Positions 46,518 through 54,642 of a DNA stretch of 64,000 nt are shown piece by piece. The stretch lies in assembly GCA_002701385.1 (NCBI GenBank), contig NZVD01000060.1, positions 293,083 through 357,082 on the forward strand, written 5' to 3'. Each line of letters begins with the position of its first letter. Position 1 is the stretch's first letter. The translations under genes and the position numbers were made by a program. Under the pieces are notes generated by a model that was not told the DNA's origin, ran no database searches, and saw nothing but the letters and a program-made list of their open reading frames with translations. This stretch comes from Rhodopirellula sp. (GTDB taxonomy: Bacteria > Planctomycetota > Planctomycetia > Pirellulales > Pirellulaceae).

Positions 46518-47528
46518 TTATTGCGCATTCATGCCTCCGCGAATTGCTCCGGCTTCCACGGCACCGTAATTAGCGCGAAACATTTCGTCCAGTGCACGAC
46601 TGTTGGGCACGGCCAACCAGACGCGCAACAAATGCCTTCGACGGGCCAGTTCTTCGTAGTCAGTAAATTCAGTGCGTCGATGGTAGGTGATCCAGTTGTT
46701 TAGCAGCACGATATCGCCGGGCTCTTGGCGGAATTCAATATGCATTTGAGGGCGAGCCGCGACTTCATCGACAAAATCTAAGGCTTCAAGCTGCAACGGG
46801 GTAAGAGGCGGCACGTCATTGTCCTGATAGGCTCGGTCGATAAGTACTCGCAGGTAAGCCGATGCAAACACATCCTGATGGAAGGAGAAGATTGGTTGCT
46901 GGCAGTAGGGAAGCTCGTTACCGGTGTCCACATTGTGGCGTTTGTAGTAATAGGGCGCTAAGAGTTCCTGCAATAGATCCGGCCGCTCTGCCAGGATTTG
47001 GTTATAGACCGAGACGCTACTGACCAATTGATTCACACCTCCAGACTTAGCCTGTTGTAGGCACATAAAGCCAATGACATCACAGCGATCGGTATGGAAG
47101 CTAAGGCGTTTACGAGTATTCGGGCCTCGGGCCTGCGGTTGCCCGACTCGAAACCCCTCGTCCCTTACATGGAAGATGCGTTCACCTTTGGCACTTTGCG
47201 AAACGGCTGTTCCAAGGTACGTTGTAAGCCCCCAGAAGATACGTTCAATCTGCGTTTCCGAAAAACGCTCGGCAGGGAAGCCCCGGATGAGTGTCGCTCC
47301 GGAACCGAATTCCAACTGGTGCTGAATTTTCACCAACATCGGGCCCAAGGTGGGTAGCTTGAAATTTTCAGAGTTGATTTCAGTAAGCTCGAGCTCAAGT
47401 GTGTCAGCGAGCGCAGCCTCAAGCTCATCGATGGCTTGTGGGACCAGTGTCAGAGTCCAGTCGTCACGCTCTAATAGTTCGTCGCCAATCCAGGCGGCCG
47501 GTCCGGTAACAGGTTTTGGCATGGGCAA
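46518..47528 (-). CDS. TauD/TfdA-family Fe(II)/2-oxoglutarate dioxygenase
   Basis: 336 residues, cytoplasmic by sequence. The iron-binding triad is HxD in RLSFHTDRCDVIGFM and the distal His in NNWITYHRRTEFTDY. The 2-oxoglutarate Arg is in ARRRHLLRVWLAVP. All three are intact, so the enzyme is predicted active. Members oxidise taurine, alkyl sulfates or other small acids. The substrate here is unknown. The neighbour upstream is a PQQ-propeller protein whose stop lies nine bases before this start, which implies one transcript. ThuA lies about 160 bases further on. Confidence 0.88.
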   Translation of the reverse strand: MPMPKPVTGPAAWIGDELLERDDWTLTLVPQAIDELEAALADTLELELTEINSENFKLPTLGPMLVKIQHQLEFGSGATLIRGFPAERFSETQIERIFWGLTTYLGTAVSQSAKGERIFHVRDEGFRVGQPQARGPNTRKRLSFHTDRCDVIGFMCLQQAKSGGVNQLVSSVSVYNQILAERPDLLQELLAPYYYKRHNVDTGNELPYCQQPIFSFHQDVFASAYLRVLIDRAYQDNDVPPLTPLQLEALDFVDEVAARPQMHIEFRQEPGDIVLLNNWITYHRRTEFTDYEELARRRHLLRVWLAVPNSRALDEMFRANYGAVEAGAIRGGMNAQ

Positions 47529-47536
47529 AGATTGGC

Positions 47537-48772
47537 CTATTTACCAATACAGTACAACGCCTGCATGGTTCGTACGAGAATCTGTCCATCTGCAAATACT
47601 GGAGTTGAGACCGTGAATTCTTCGGCCAGTGTATTTTTGGATACGATCTCGCCATCATCCGCCTTGACCACGAAAGTCACTCCGTCTTCACGGGTTAGGT
47701 AGACGTGATTGCCGGCAAGAATCGGTGAGGCCGAAAAGCCCATCCGAGCTTTTTCCAGTTCCGTTTGCCAAATTTGTTTCCCGGTCTTCACGTCGATTTT
47801 TGTAACGAGACCTTTATCTGTCATGCAGATCGCCGTTCCGTTACTAGCAATCGGAGTAGGCACGTCTGCACAAATGCCGTCCACCGTCCAGGCAACCGAG
47901 GGTTTGGCAGCTCCCAGATTAATGGCAGTCAACGTTCGGCCACGAGCGTAAGGAGCGAGCAAAATCCCGTCACTTAAAACAGGCGAGGCGATACTGCGCC
48001 AGTATTTTTCTCCGTTTGGATTGAGAGTTCCGACTCGCCAGAGTTCTTTCCCGTTGGACGCATCATGGCCAGTAACGTAATCCGCTCCCAGTACTAACAG
48101 TGATTCGTTGCCGTCATCATTGACGACGATCGGTGTTGAGTAGCTTTGAGCAGCCTCCAGAGGTGCGTCCAGATTTCGATCCGACTTCCAGATTTGTTTC
48201 CCAGTCTTTTTATCGATACCGAGAAGGAAGCTGGGGCCGGTTTGCATCACAGCGATCACAACCGAATCTCTCGTCAGTACTGGAGAAGTACCGAGGTCCC
48301 ACCATAAAGTGTCTTCGCCATGCTCTTTCTGCAGGTTGGTGAGCCAGTTCAATTTACCGTCGAAATTCAGGCAGGCCAGGTCGCCACTTTTGTAGTAAAC
48401 GAAAATCGATTCACCGTCTGTGATTGGCGAAGGGTTACTGCCGCTGGCTTTGCGATGCTTGCCGTCGCGGGAAGAACCGATTTGAGTACGCCACTTTTCT
48501 TTTCCGGATCGGTCCAGACAAATGACAAGATTAAATCCCCCATCGTTTGCGGTAATTAAGATGTTGTCTTCCCAAATAGCGGGTGTCGAGGAGCCCACGC
48601 CTGGAAGCTCCAGTTTCCAAGAGATGTTTTGATCAACATTCCATGTTGTGGGAAAGTCCCCTTTTGAGGCAACGCCGTTAAATCCGGGTCCACGCCAATT
48701 GGGCCAGTTTTCAGCCTGACTGACTCCGGCCAACATGGTAATCAATAGCATTGCGACCAACGTACGTTTCAT
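47537..48772 (-). CDS. Exported PQQ-like beta-propeller protein
   Basis: 411 residues. The signal peptide is MKRTLVAMLLITMLAGVSQA, then WPNWRGPGFNG, a frequent opening of planctomycete propeller proteins. Repeats of PQQ-like blades follow: GKEKWRTQIGSSRDGK, DKKTGKQIWKSDRNLD, DASNGKELWRVGTL, IDVKTGKQIWQTELEK. The family includes quinoprotein dehydrogenases and BamB-type scaffolds. No PQQ-binding dehydrogenase residues could be confirmed, so a non-enzymatic scaffold is the safer reading. The ATG at 48772 is chosen because the signal peptide starts there. An in-frame TTG at 48838 is rejected. It is co-directional with the TauD-like gene (gap nine). Confidence 0.87.
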   Translation of the reverse strand: MKRTLVAMLLITMLAGVSQAENWPNWRGPGFNGVASKGDFPTTWNVDQNISWKLELPGVGSSTPAIWEDNILITANDGGFNLVICLDRSGKEKWRTQIGSSRDGKHRKASGSNPSPITDGESIFVYYKSGDLACLNFDGKLNWLTNLQKEHGEDTLWWDLGTSPVLTRDSVVIAVMQTGPSFLLGIDKKTGKQIWKSDRNLDAPLEAAQSYSTPIVVNDDGNESLLVLGADYVTGHDASNGKELWRVGTLNPNGEKYWRSIASPVLSDGILLAPYARGRTLTAINLGAAKPSVAWTVDGICADVPTPIASNGTAICMTDKGLVTKIDVKTGKQIWQTELEKARMGFSASPILAGNHVYLTREDGVTFVVKADDGEIVSKNTLAEEFTVSTPVFADGQILVRTMQALYCIGK

Positions 48773-49004
48773 GGCTTCTCTCTTTGAATTCTTGATTAGT
48801 GAGGCGGCAGGGCCTAACGAGCTGGTTGTAAATTCCAAATATTGGCTCGGTCTGTCCTCAGTTTTACTTAATTCTTTAATATACTGAAAACTATGCTCTG
48901 GGTGAACGAAGCAGGCTTGCTACTAGGAAGTTGTTTGCCCGGCACCTATATTTGTACCCCTAAGACCCCATTTTCTAAATTGAAGCTGTCGAGGAATTGT
49001 TTAG

Positions 49005-50033
49005 ATGTTTAAAACCACTTGGCTTTCACTTTTGTTAGCAATATTTGTACTTGGCTGTTCCAGCGAAGAGAGTTCGGTCATTCAGGATGACAACAATAAC
49101 TCGGTGACAGGTGTAGACCAGGTTAATGACGATCAGAATTCTGACTCGGCAGACGGGAAGATCGGCTATTCTGCGATGTCGCTAAAGAATCCGTTCTTTG
49201 TCATTATTTCCGACAGCCTGACGGAAGCGGGGGCCGCCCATGGATTCTCCGTGGTGACAACAGATGCGGATTCGGACGTAAACAAACAAGCCAATCAAAT
49301 TGAAGATTTTATTAGTCAAGGTGTCGACGCCATTGTCATCAACCCAACAGATAAAGAAGCGATTGGACCGGCAATCAAAAAGGCCAACGAAGCAGGCATC
49401 CCTGTTTTTACCTGTGACTTACAGTGTGTCGCAGAAGGCATTGAAATTGCAGGTCACATCGGGACAGACAATTTTCAGGGTGGCGAACTAGCTGGAAACG
49501 CCATGGTCGAAGTACTTGGTGATGAAGGTGGTGAGGTGTTAGTTCTCGATTTTAAACAGGCCAATTCCTGTGTATTGAGAGTCGATGGTTTTAAGAAGGT
49601 CATCGATGCCCATAACGAATCTACACAGACAGGAAAAATTACAGTCGTTTCCGAAATCAATGGTGGTGGTGATCAGGACATCGGCTACAAGGCCGCCGCT
49701 GATAGCTTAAAGGCACATCCTAATATCCGTGGTATTTTTGCTATCAATGACCCATCTGCTTTGGGAGCCTGGCAAGCAGTGAAAGAAGCAGATCGATTGG
49801 ATGTCATTCAGATTGTTGGCTTCGATGGTGAATTGGCCGGTAAACAGGCCATTCTCGATGGAAAGATCTATGCCGATCCAATTCAGTTTCCGAAGCAAAT
49901 GGGACAAGGGATCGTGGAAAAGCTGGTTGCATATCAGGCCGGCGAATCATATGAAAAGACTACACTCATCCCGACTGCACTCTATAAGAAGGAAGACGCG
50001 GAAAAGGATCCTGAGTTACAAGCAGCTGAATAA
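49005..50033 (+). CDS. Sugar ABC transporter substrate-binding lipoprotein (RbsB-type)
   Basis: 342 residues. The lipobox is LLAIFVLGC with Cys18, then an acidic Asn/Asp/Ser-rich linker. The periplasmic-binding type 1 core is MSLKNPFFVIISDSLTEAG, QANQIEDFISQGVDAIVIN, then GIFAINDPSALGAWQAV and VIQIVGFDGELAGKQAILDG. This family binds ribose, galactose, autoinducer-2 or similar sugars. The ligand cannot be read. GAGGAA lies eight bases upstream of the ATG. It is first in a three-gene ABC operon with the ATPase starting nine bases downstream. Confidence 0.93.
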   Translation: MFKTTWLSLLLAIFVLGCSSEESSVIQDDNNNSVTGVDQVNDDQNSDSADGKIGYSAMSLKNPFFVIISDSLTEAGAAHGFSVVTTDADSDVNKQANQIEDFISQGVDAIVINPTDKEAIGPAIKKANEAGIPVFTCDLQCVAEGIEIAGHIGTDNFQGGELAGNAMVEVLGDEGGEVLVLDFKQANSCVLRVDGFKKVIDAHNESTQTGKITVVSEINGGGDQDIGYKAAADSLKAHPNIRGIFAINDPSALGAWQAVKEADRLDVIQIVGFDGELAGKQAILDGKIYADPIQFPKQMGQGIVEKLVAYQAGESYEKTTLIPTALYKKEDAEKDPELQAAE

Positions 50034-50042
50034 ATAGAACCT

Positions 50043-51587
50043 ATGGCGGAAGATTCGAGTCTGGATAATTTGGACGGTCCGAACCGCCCTCAGCCGTTGT
50101 TGGAAATGTCAAACGTTTCCAAGTCGTTTCCGGGCGTCCGCGCCCTGGCCGACGTCAGTCTGACACTCTACCCGGGTGAAGTACTAGCGCTGCTCGGTGA
50201 AAATGGGGCCGGGAAAAGCACGCTGATTAAAACCCTTGGTGGCGTGCATACTCCCGATGCTGGCACAATCAGTATCGAAGGTCAGCCTATTCAAATCGAT
50301 TCACCCACGGCCTCGCAACAGGCGGGTGTTGGGATTATCTATCAGGAATTCAATCTGATCCCTGGACTCACGGCTCGTGAGAATATCTTCCTTGGTCAGG
50401 AGGCCTCGGCATTTAGTTGGATTGGCAAGAGACATGAGCATGAGCAAGCAGAAGAATTATTCAGCCGTATTGGTGTGCCGGTAAATCCAGATGCTTTGTG
50501 TAGGGATTTAACGGTAGCTCAACAACAGGTGGTGGAGATCGCCAAAGCACTAGCACTGAAAGCTCGAATAGTGGTGATGGACGAGCCAAGTGCAGCGTTG
50601 ACCCCCCGAGAAGTTGAAGGCTTATATCAAATTGTCGACGAGCTTCGACGGCAGGGTATCGGGATCATTTATATCAGCCATCGACTCGATGAAATTGATC
50701 GATTGGCCGATCGAATTATGGTGCTCCGAGATGGGCAGGATATTGGTACTCGTGATGCAAAATCTTTGACCCGTGACAAAGTCATCGAATTGATGGTCGG
50801 CCGTAGCCTGGACAATGAGTTTCCCGATGAAACACGGCCTGTTGGAGAGGTTCGTCTCGAAGTAACAAATCTGAGCCGTGGGAAAGCCGTTCAGGATGTT
50901 TCGTTCAAGGTGCACGGTGGTGAAATACTGGGTGTGGCTGGATTGGTCGGGGCAGGTCGAACCGAAACGGTTCGCTTACTCTTTGGCGCGGACCGGCCCG
51001 ATTCGGGAGCAGTCTTTCTTGATGGAGAGCAGCTCCAAATTCGGACACCACGCCAGGGGATTGCTAAAGGAATCTGCTTGTTAACCGAAGACCGTAAAGG
51101 TCAAGGATTGATTTTGGGCCAAACCGTACAAGAGAATTTTGGGCTGCCCAACTTGAGGGATTTTGTTTCTGGGGGTTTGATTCGTAAGAGTACGGAAACG
51201 GCAGCCTTTGATCGATATATAGAACAACTGCAGATTAAAGTCACTGGCGGAGGCCAGGTAGCCGAAACCCTGTCCGGTGGCAATCAACAAAAAGTAGTGC
51301 TGGCCAAGTGGCTGCAGAGAAATGCCGAAGTCATTATCTTTGATGAACCAACCCGCGGAATTGATGTTGGTGCAAAATACGAAATCTATCTACTTATGAA
51401 TGAACTTGCTCGTCAGGGCAAAGCAATAATAATGATTAGCTCCGAGCTGCCGGAAGTACTGGGCATGAGCGATAGAATACTGGTGATGCACGAAGGGAAA
51501 GTCGCAGGTTGTCTTGTGAACGATGAAGTATCACAGGAAGATGTAATGAAACTGGCCACAGGAACGAAAGACGCAGTATCGGTTTAA
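50043..51587 (+). CDS. Sugar ABC transporter ATP-binding protein (RbsA-type)
   Basis: 514 residues with two ABC cassettes in one chain, as in RbsA/MglA. Cassette 1 has Walker A LLGENGAGKSTLIK, a VAQQQVVEIAKALAL signature region and Walker B IVVMDEPSAALTP. Cassette 2 has the degenerate P-loop AGLVGAGRTET, LSGGNQQKVVLAKWL and IIFDEPTRGIDVGAK. The degenerate second P-loop is typical of the family. It starts nine bases after the binding-protein gene, and its stop overlaps the permease start by one base (TAATG). Confidence 0.95.
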   Translation: MAEDSSLDNLDGPNRPQPLLEMSNVSKSFPGVRALADVSLTLYPGEVLALLGENGAGKSTLIKTLGGVHTPDAGTISIEGQPIQIDSPTASQQAGVGIIYQEFNLIPGLTARENIFLGQEASAFSWIGKRHEHEQAEELFSRIGVPVNPDALCRDLTVAQQQVVEIAKALALKARIVVMDEPSAALTPREVEGLYQIVDELRRQGIGIIYISHRLDEIDRLADRIMVLRDGQDIGTRDAKSLTRDKVIELMVGRSLDNEFPDETRPVGEVRLEVTNLSRGKAVQDVSFKVHGGEILGVAGLVGAGRTETVRLLFGADRPDSGAVFLDGEQLQIRTPRQGIAKGICLLTEDRKGQGLILGQTVQENFGLPNLRDFVSGGLIRKSTETAAFDRYIEQLQIKVTGGGQVAETLSGGNQQKVVLAKWLQRNAEVIIFDEPTRGIDVGAKYEIYLLMNELARQGKAIIMISSELPEVLGMSDRILVMHEGKVAGCLVNDEVSQEDVMKLATGTKDAVSV

Positions 51588-52948
51588 TGAAGAAGCAAAA
51601 GTATATCCGCGTCTTTCTGGTCGACTACGGGATGGTCTTTGTCCTGATGGCGTTGTGCATTTTGATCAGCGTGCTGACCATTAGTGATATGCACCCGGAA
51701 GACCCGGCAGCGGCTAGAAGTTTGGCCCGTAGTCTTGTGAAGGAAGTCGGGAGCGACATAAATGTACTTGTGGTCGCCAGAAAAACCTCCGCCGACGAAG
51801 CCTACGCAACCGCTCTGCAGGATGAGTTAGAGGCCGGCGGAGCACATGTAGTTGCCGTCGAGCTCGGTACTCCCGCGACGTTACGCACCCGACTGGAAGT
51901 GCTAGGTCAGCAAGACGAGCGAGTGGACTTTGTCGCGACTCATGACTTTTCGTCGAAATGGCGAGTGCTTAGTTCTGAGTCCCGTCAGGAAATGGCGTCT
52001 CTTTATCCAGCCTTGAGCAAATTGAAAATTGCCAAGCCCCCGAGTTACCGTTGGCCGACGTTTTTAACAGCGAATAATCTCATCGGTATTCTGAATCAGA
52101 ATGCCCCCATCGCGATTATGGCCATTGGGATGACCTTGGTGATTATTACAGCCGGGATTGATCTGTCGGTGGGTAGTTTGATGGCATTGGCCGCGGTGGT
52201 CACGGCGAAGTCACTTGAAAGCTATCTCGGTGGAGAAGATGCAAGTGGCCTCAGTGTGGTGTTTGCCTTCTTGATAGCCATGGGGGTTTGCGCTTTGGCC
52301 GGGGTATTTGCCGGTGTGATTGTGACGGCGTTTAAAGTGCCACCGTTTGTGGTGACGCTGGGGCTGATGATGGTAGCTCGCGGTATGTCTTATATTCTCG
52401 CCGGAGGTGCTGACGCCGTGAAGATCGAAGCCGAGTCGATCGGGACGTTGTATTCGTCCTCGGTTTTAGGTATTCCGAGCCAGATTGTGTTGATGGTCGT
52501 GCTATTTATCGTGGCCCATATAGTGATGAATCACACGGCCTTTGGCAGGTATGTTTACGCGGTTGGAGGGAATGAGACTGCAGCGCGTCTATCCGGAGTT
52601 CCAGTAGTCGCTGTGCTTATCGCCGTTTACGCCATTTGTGGTTTGGCCGCGGGGCTTGCAGGCGTACTGGATGCCTCCCATTTCGGTACAGGTCGGCCAA
52701 AAGCGGGTGAATTCTATGAATTGCAGGTGATTGCAGCTGTTGTAGTGGGGGGCACGAGCCTAATGGGGGGAGAAGGTAAAATCTTCGGTACCTTTATAGG
52801 AGCGTTGATTTTAGGTGTCATACAAAACGGACTGAATATGGCTGGAGTGGACTCTTACAGTCAAATGGTGATCTACGGGGCCCTCATTTTAGTGGCCGTT
52901 TTGATCGATCAATTGAAGAAAAAAGTGGTTAAACCAGCGTCAAGTTAG
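51587..52948 (+). CDS. Sugar ABC permease (RbsC-type) with extra extracytoplasmic domain
   Basis: 453 residues, against about 320-340 for RbsC. The core from about residue 155 is typical: IMAIGMTLVIITAGIDLSVG, a segment with VVTLGLMMVARGMSYIL, and AAVVVGGTSLMGGEGKIFGT. After the first membrane helix (MVFVLMALCILISVLTI) and before the usual TANNLIGIL there are about 120 inserted residues of alpha/beta type: DINVLVVARKTSADEAYATA, then LGTPATLRTRLEVLGQQDER and VDFVATHDFSSKW. The pattern resembles half of a periplasmic-binding fold. The insert faces outside by topology. The start overlaps the RbsA stop by one base. The insert's role is unknown. Confidence 0.9.
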   Translation: MKKQKYIRVFLVDYGMVFVLMALCILISVLTISDMHPEDPAAARSLARSLVKEVGSDINVLVVARKTSADEAYATALQDELEAGGAHVVAVELGTPATLRTRLEVLGQQDERVDFVATHDFSSKWRVLSSESRQEMASLYPALSKLKIAKPPSYRWPTFLTANNLIGILNQNAPIAIMAIGMTLVIITAGIDLSVGSLMALAAVVTAKSLESYLGGEDASGLSVVFAFLIAMGVCALAGVFAGVIVTAFKVPPFVVTLGLMMVARGMSYILAGGADAVKIEAESIGTLYSSSVLGIPSQIVLMVVLFIVAHIVMNHTAFGRYVYAVGGNETAARLSGVPVVAVLIAVYAICGLAAGLAGVLDASHFGTGRPKAGEFYELQVIAAVVVGGTSLMGGEGKIFGTFIGALILGVIQNGLNMAGVDSYSQMVIYGALILVAVLIDQLKKKVVKPASS

Positions 52949-53195
52949 CCAAAACAGGGGATATCGATAGTTTTTGGCAAATCTGTCAGATATTCTAATT
53001 ACGGCAGGTTGACGCTTTAGGTCTGTGATATTAGCCTATTGTTTTTAACCCATATTTGAAGGGTTGAGGGGGAAGATATTCCGCCTGAATTCGTGGGTTG
53101 AACTGAAATCGAGAATATTCGTAAAAGTTGACTTGTGGCCTGATCCGCCACGCAAAAAGTCACGTCTAGACGTTAGAAATGTAGGAGATAATTCC
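52949..53195 (+). promoter_or_regulatory. atpE upstream leader region
   Basis: A 247-base gap before the c-subunit gene. A TTGACG at about 53010-53015 could be a -35, but no clear -10 stands at the right spacing. A weak hairpin GTGGC/GCCAC lies at 53135-53151. GGAG at 53184-53187 is eight bases from the GTG at 53196 and decides the start. A long leader ahead of a single small gene hints at controlled translation, but I could not identify a known riboswitch. Confidence 0.35.
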
Positions 53196-53501
53196 GTGAA
53201 CAAATTAGCTAAACTAGCTATGTGGAGCCTTGGTGCTCTGCTCATTATGGCCACGCCAGCGTTGGCCCAAGACGGTGGAACAGCCGTCTCTTTTTCAGGC
53301 GCTTTCGGTGCAGGTCTTGTAACCATCGGTGCCGCTGCTGGTATCGGTAAGCTTGCTTCCGCTGCTTTTGAAAGCATGGCTCGCCAACCAGAAAAAGCCA
53401 AAGATATCCAGATTGCGATGATTATTGCTGCTGCTTTGATCGAAGGTTTCACCTTCTTCGCGCTCGTTGTTTGCCAGGGTCAAAATCCTTTTGGTGGATA
53501 A
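53196..53501 (+). CDS. atpE: Stand-alone ATP synthase F0 subunit c with signal peptide
   Basis: A 101-residue protein. The last 70 residues are a normal c-subunit hairpin: helix 1 AGLVTIGAAAGIGKLAS, polar loop ARQPEKA, and helix 2 AMIIAAALIEGFTFFAL with the proton-binding Glu83. The loop RQPE is the classic subunit-c signature. Residues 1-24 form a signal-like sequence ending ATPALA-QDGG, so cleavage would leave a normal mature c subunit. The GTG at 53196 is chosen over the ATG at 53064 because GGAG lies eight bases before it and the upstream part is unlike any c subunit. No other atp gene is nearby. A strong terminator follows, so it seems monocistronic. Glu83 followed by Gly points to proton, not sodium, coupling (inference). 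Confidence 0.87.
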   Translation: MNKLAKLAMWSLGALLIMATPALAQDGGTAVSFSGAFGAGLVTIGAAAGIGKLASAAFESMARQPEKAKDIQIAMIIAAALIEGFTFFALVVCQGQNPFGG

Positions 53502-53527
53502 GCGGATAGCTTAGACTCGAACAAAAG

Positions 53528-53557
53528 ACAGCCTGTGTTCTCACAGGCTGTTTTTTT
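53528..53557 (+). terminator. Rho-independent terminator after atpE
   Basis: A perfect 10-base-pair stem, ACAGCCTGTG (53528-53537) with CACAGGCTGT (53542-53551), encloses a TTCT loop and runs into a T-tract ending at 53557. It is 27 bases after the atpE stop. Confidence 0.93.
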
Positions 53558-53630
53558 ATGCGCGGTCGGTAACGATCTGTCCTATAATCCGAGTTACTTC
53601 GAATGACAGACTTTGATGAGGAAATGGTGG

Positions 53631-54629
53631 ATGCTGAATCAGGTAAATAGACGACAAGCGTTGAAATCCGTGGCAGCAACTACCTCGCTGATGGTTATTG
53701 GTAGGGCGAGCCGAGCAGCGGATTATGGCGATCTGGCTACCAACAAGTTTCTCGGACGCGTCAAGGTTCTGGCAACGGTCGAAGATTCGAAGGTGTTTAC
53801 GGAAGGTCCAGCCTGGGGACACGGGGCGTTGTACTTTACGAACGTCCGAGCCGCAAAAATTCTCAAATGGGATGGACAAAATCTTTCGATCTTTCGCGAG
53901 AATAGCAACGAGGCGAACGGATTGCACTTTGATGCCGAAGGAAATCTCTGGGCGTGTGAAGGCGGTGCTGGTCGAGTCACGAAGACCCACTGGCAGACCG
54001 GCAAGATCGAAGTACTTGCGAATGAGTTCAACTCGTTTCCATTGGCTGCTCCTAATGACCTGTGTTTCGACTATAAGCAGCGATGTTTCTTTTCATCCCG
54101 CCCTGGCGTGGAAGATCCCAGCAAGGGAAACGTAAACGCTGTTTATCGTCGGGATCCCGATGGTACACTTGCTCAGGTATTAGCCTGGCCGGATATTCAT
54201 ATGCCCAATGGTCTGGTCACTGCTCCTGATGGAAAGCATCTGTATCTGATCGAAGCCCATCCGGACGCAGACCACCATCGGGATATTCGTCGTTATGAAA
54301 TTACTGAAGACGGCAGATTAGTAAATGAAGAAATCGTGATTGATTTCTATCCCGGACGGAGTGGGGATGGTATGGCGATAGACGCGAAAGGCAATCTCTA
54401 TGTGGCCGCCGGCCTACATGCAACTCGCAAGACAAGCGAGACGCTAGACACCAAGTCCGGCATTCACGTGATTTCGCCTGATGGGAAGCTGCTTGCCTTT
54501 CGTGAGACGCCGGAAGATACGATTACGAACTGTACGTTTGGCGGAAAGAAGTTGAAAACTCTGTTTGTTACCTGTGGGACTAAGCTGCTGGCTATACCAA
54601 CTCGCATTCCCGGCAAGCCCATACACTAA
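53631..54629 (+). CDS. SMP-30/gluconolactonase-like hydrolase, exported
   Basis: 332 residues. The N-terminus has a twin-arginine-like signal (VNRRQALKSVAATTSLMVIG). The six-bladed propeller of the SMP-30/gluconolactonase/LRE family follows: TEGPAWGHGALYFTNVRAAK, GLHFDAEGNLWACEGG, then APNDLCFDYKQRCFFSS and PNGLVTAPDGKHLYLI. The metal ligands expected in this family (Glu near EGPAW, Asn in APND, Asp in GDGMAID) are all visible. It probably opens sugar lactones. The ATG at 53631 is chosen because GAGG sits nine bases upstream. ATG 53616 and TTG 53613 are alternatives. The MFS gene follows 13 bases later. Confidence 0.87.
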   Translation: MLNQVNRRQALKSVAATTSLMVIGRASRAADYGDLATNKFLGRVKVLATVEDSKVFTEGPAWGHGALYFTNVRAAKILKWDGQNLSIFRENSNEANGLHFDAEGNLWACEGGAGRVTKTHWQTGKIEVLANEFNSFPLAAPNDLCFDYKQRCFFSSRPGVEDPSKGNVNAVYRRDPDGTLAQVLAWPDIHMPNGLVTAPDGKHLYLIEAHPDADHHRDIRRYEITEDGRLVNEEIVIDFYPGRSGDGMAIDAKGNLYVAAGLHATRKTSETLDTKSGIHVISPDGKLLAFRETPEDTITNCTFGGKKLKTLFVTCGTKLLAIPTRIPGKPIH

Positions 54630-54642
54630 AGGATTTGACAGA

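Noticed and set aside
53135..53151. Small hairpin GTGGC/GCCAC upstream of atpE as a riboswitch
   Set aside because: A five-base-pair stem is expected by chance and no known riboswitch core is visible.
53064..53195. N-terminal extension of the c subunit from ATG 53064
   Set aside because: The added 44 residues match no c subunit, while GGAG is correctly spaced for the GTG at 53196, which also begins a clean signal peptide.
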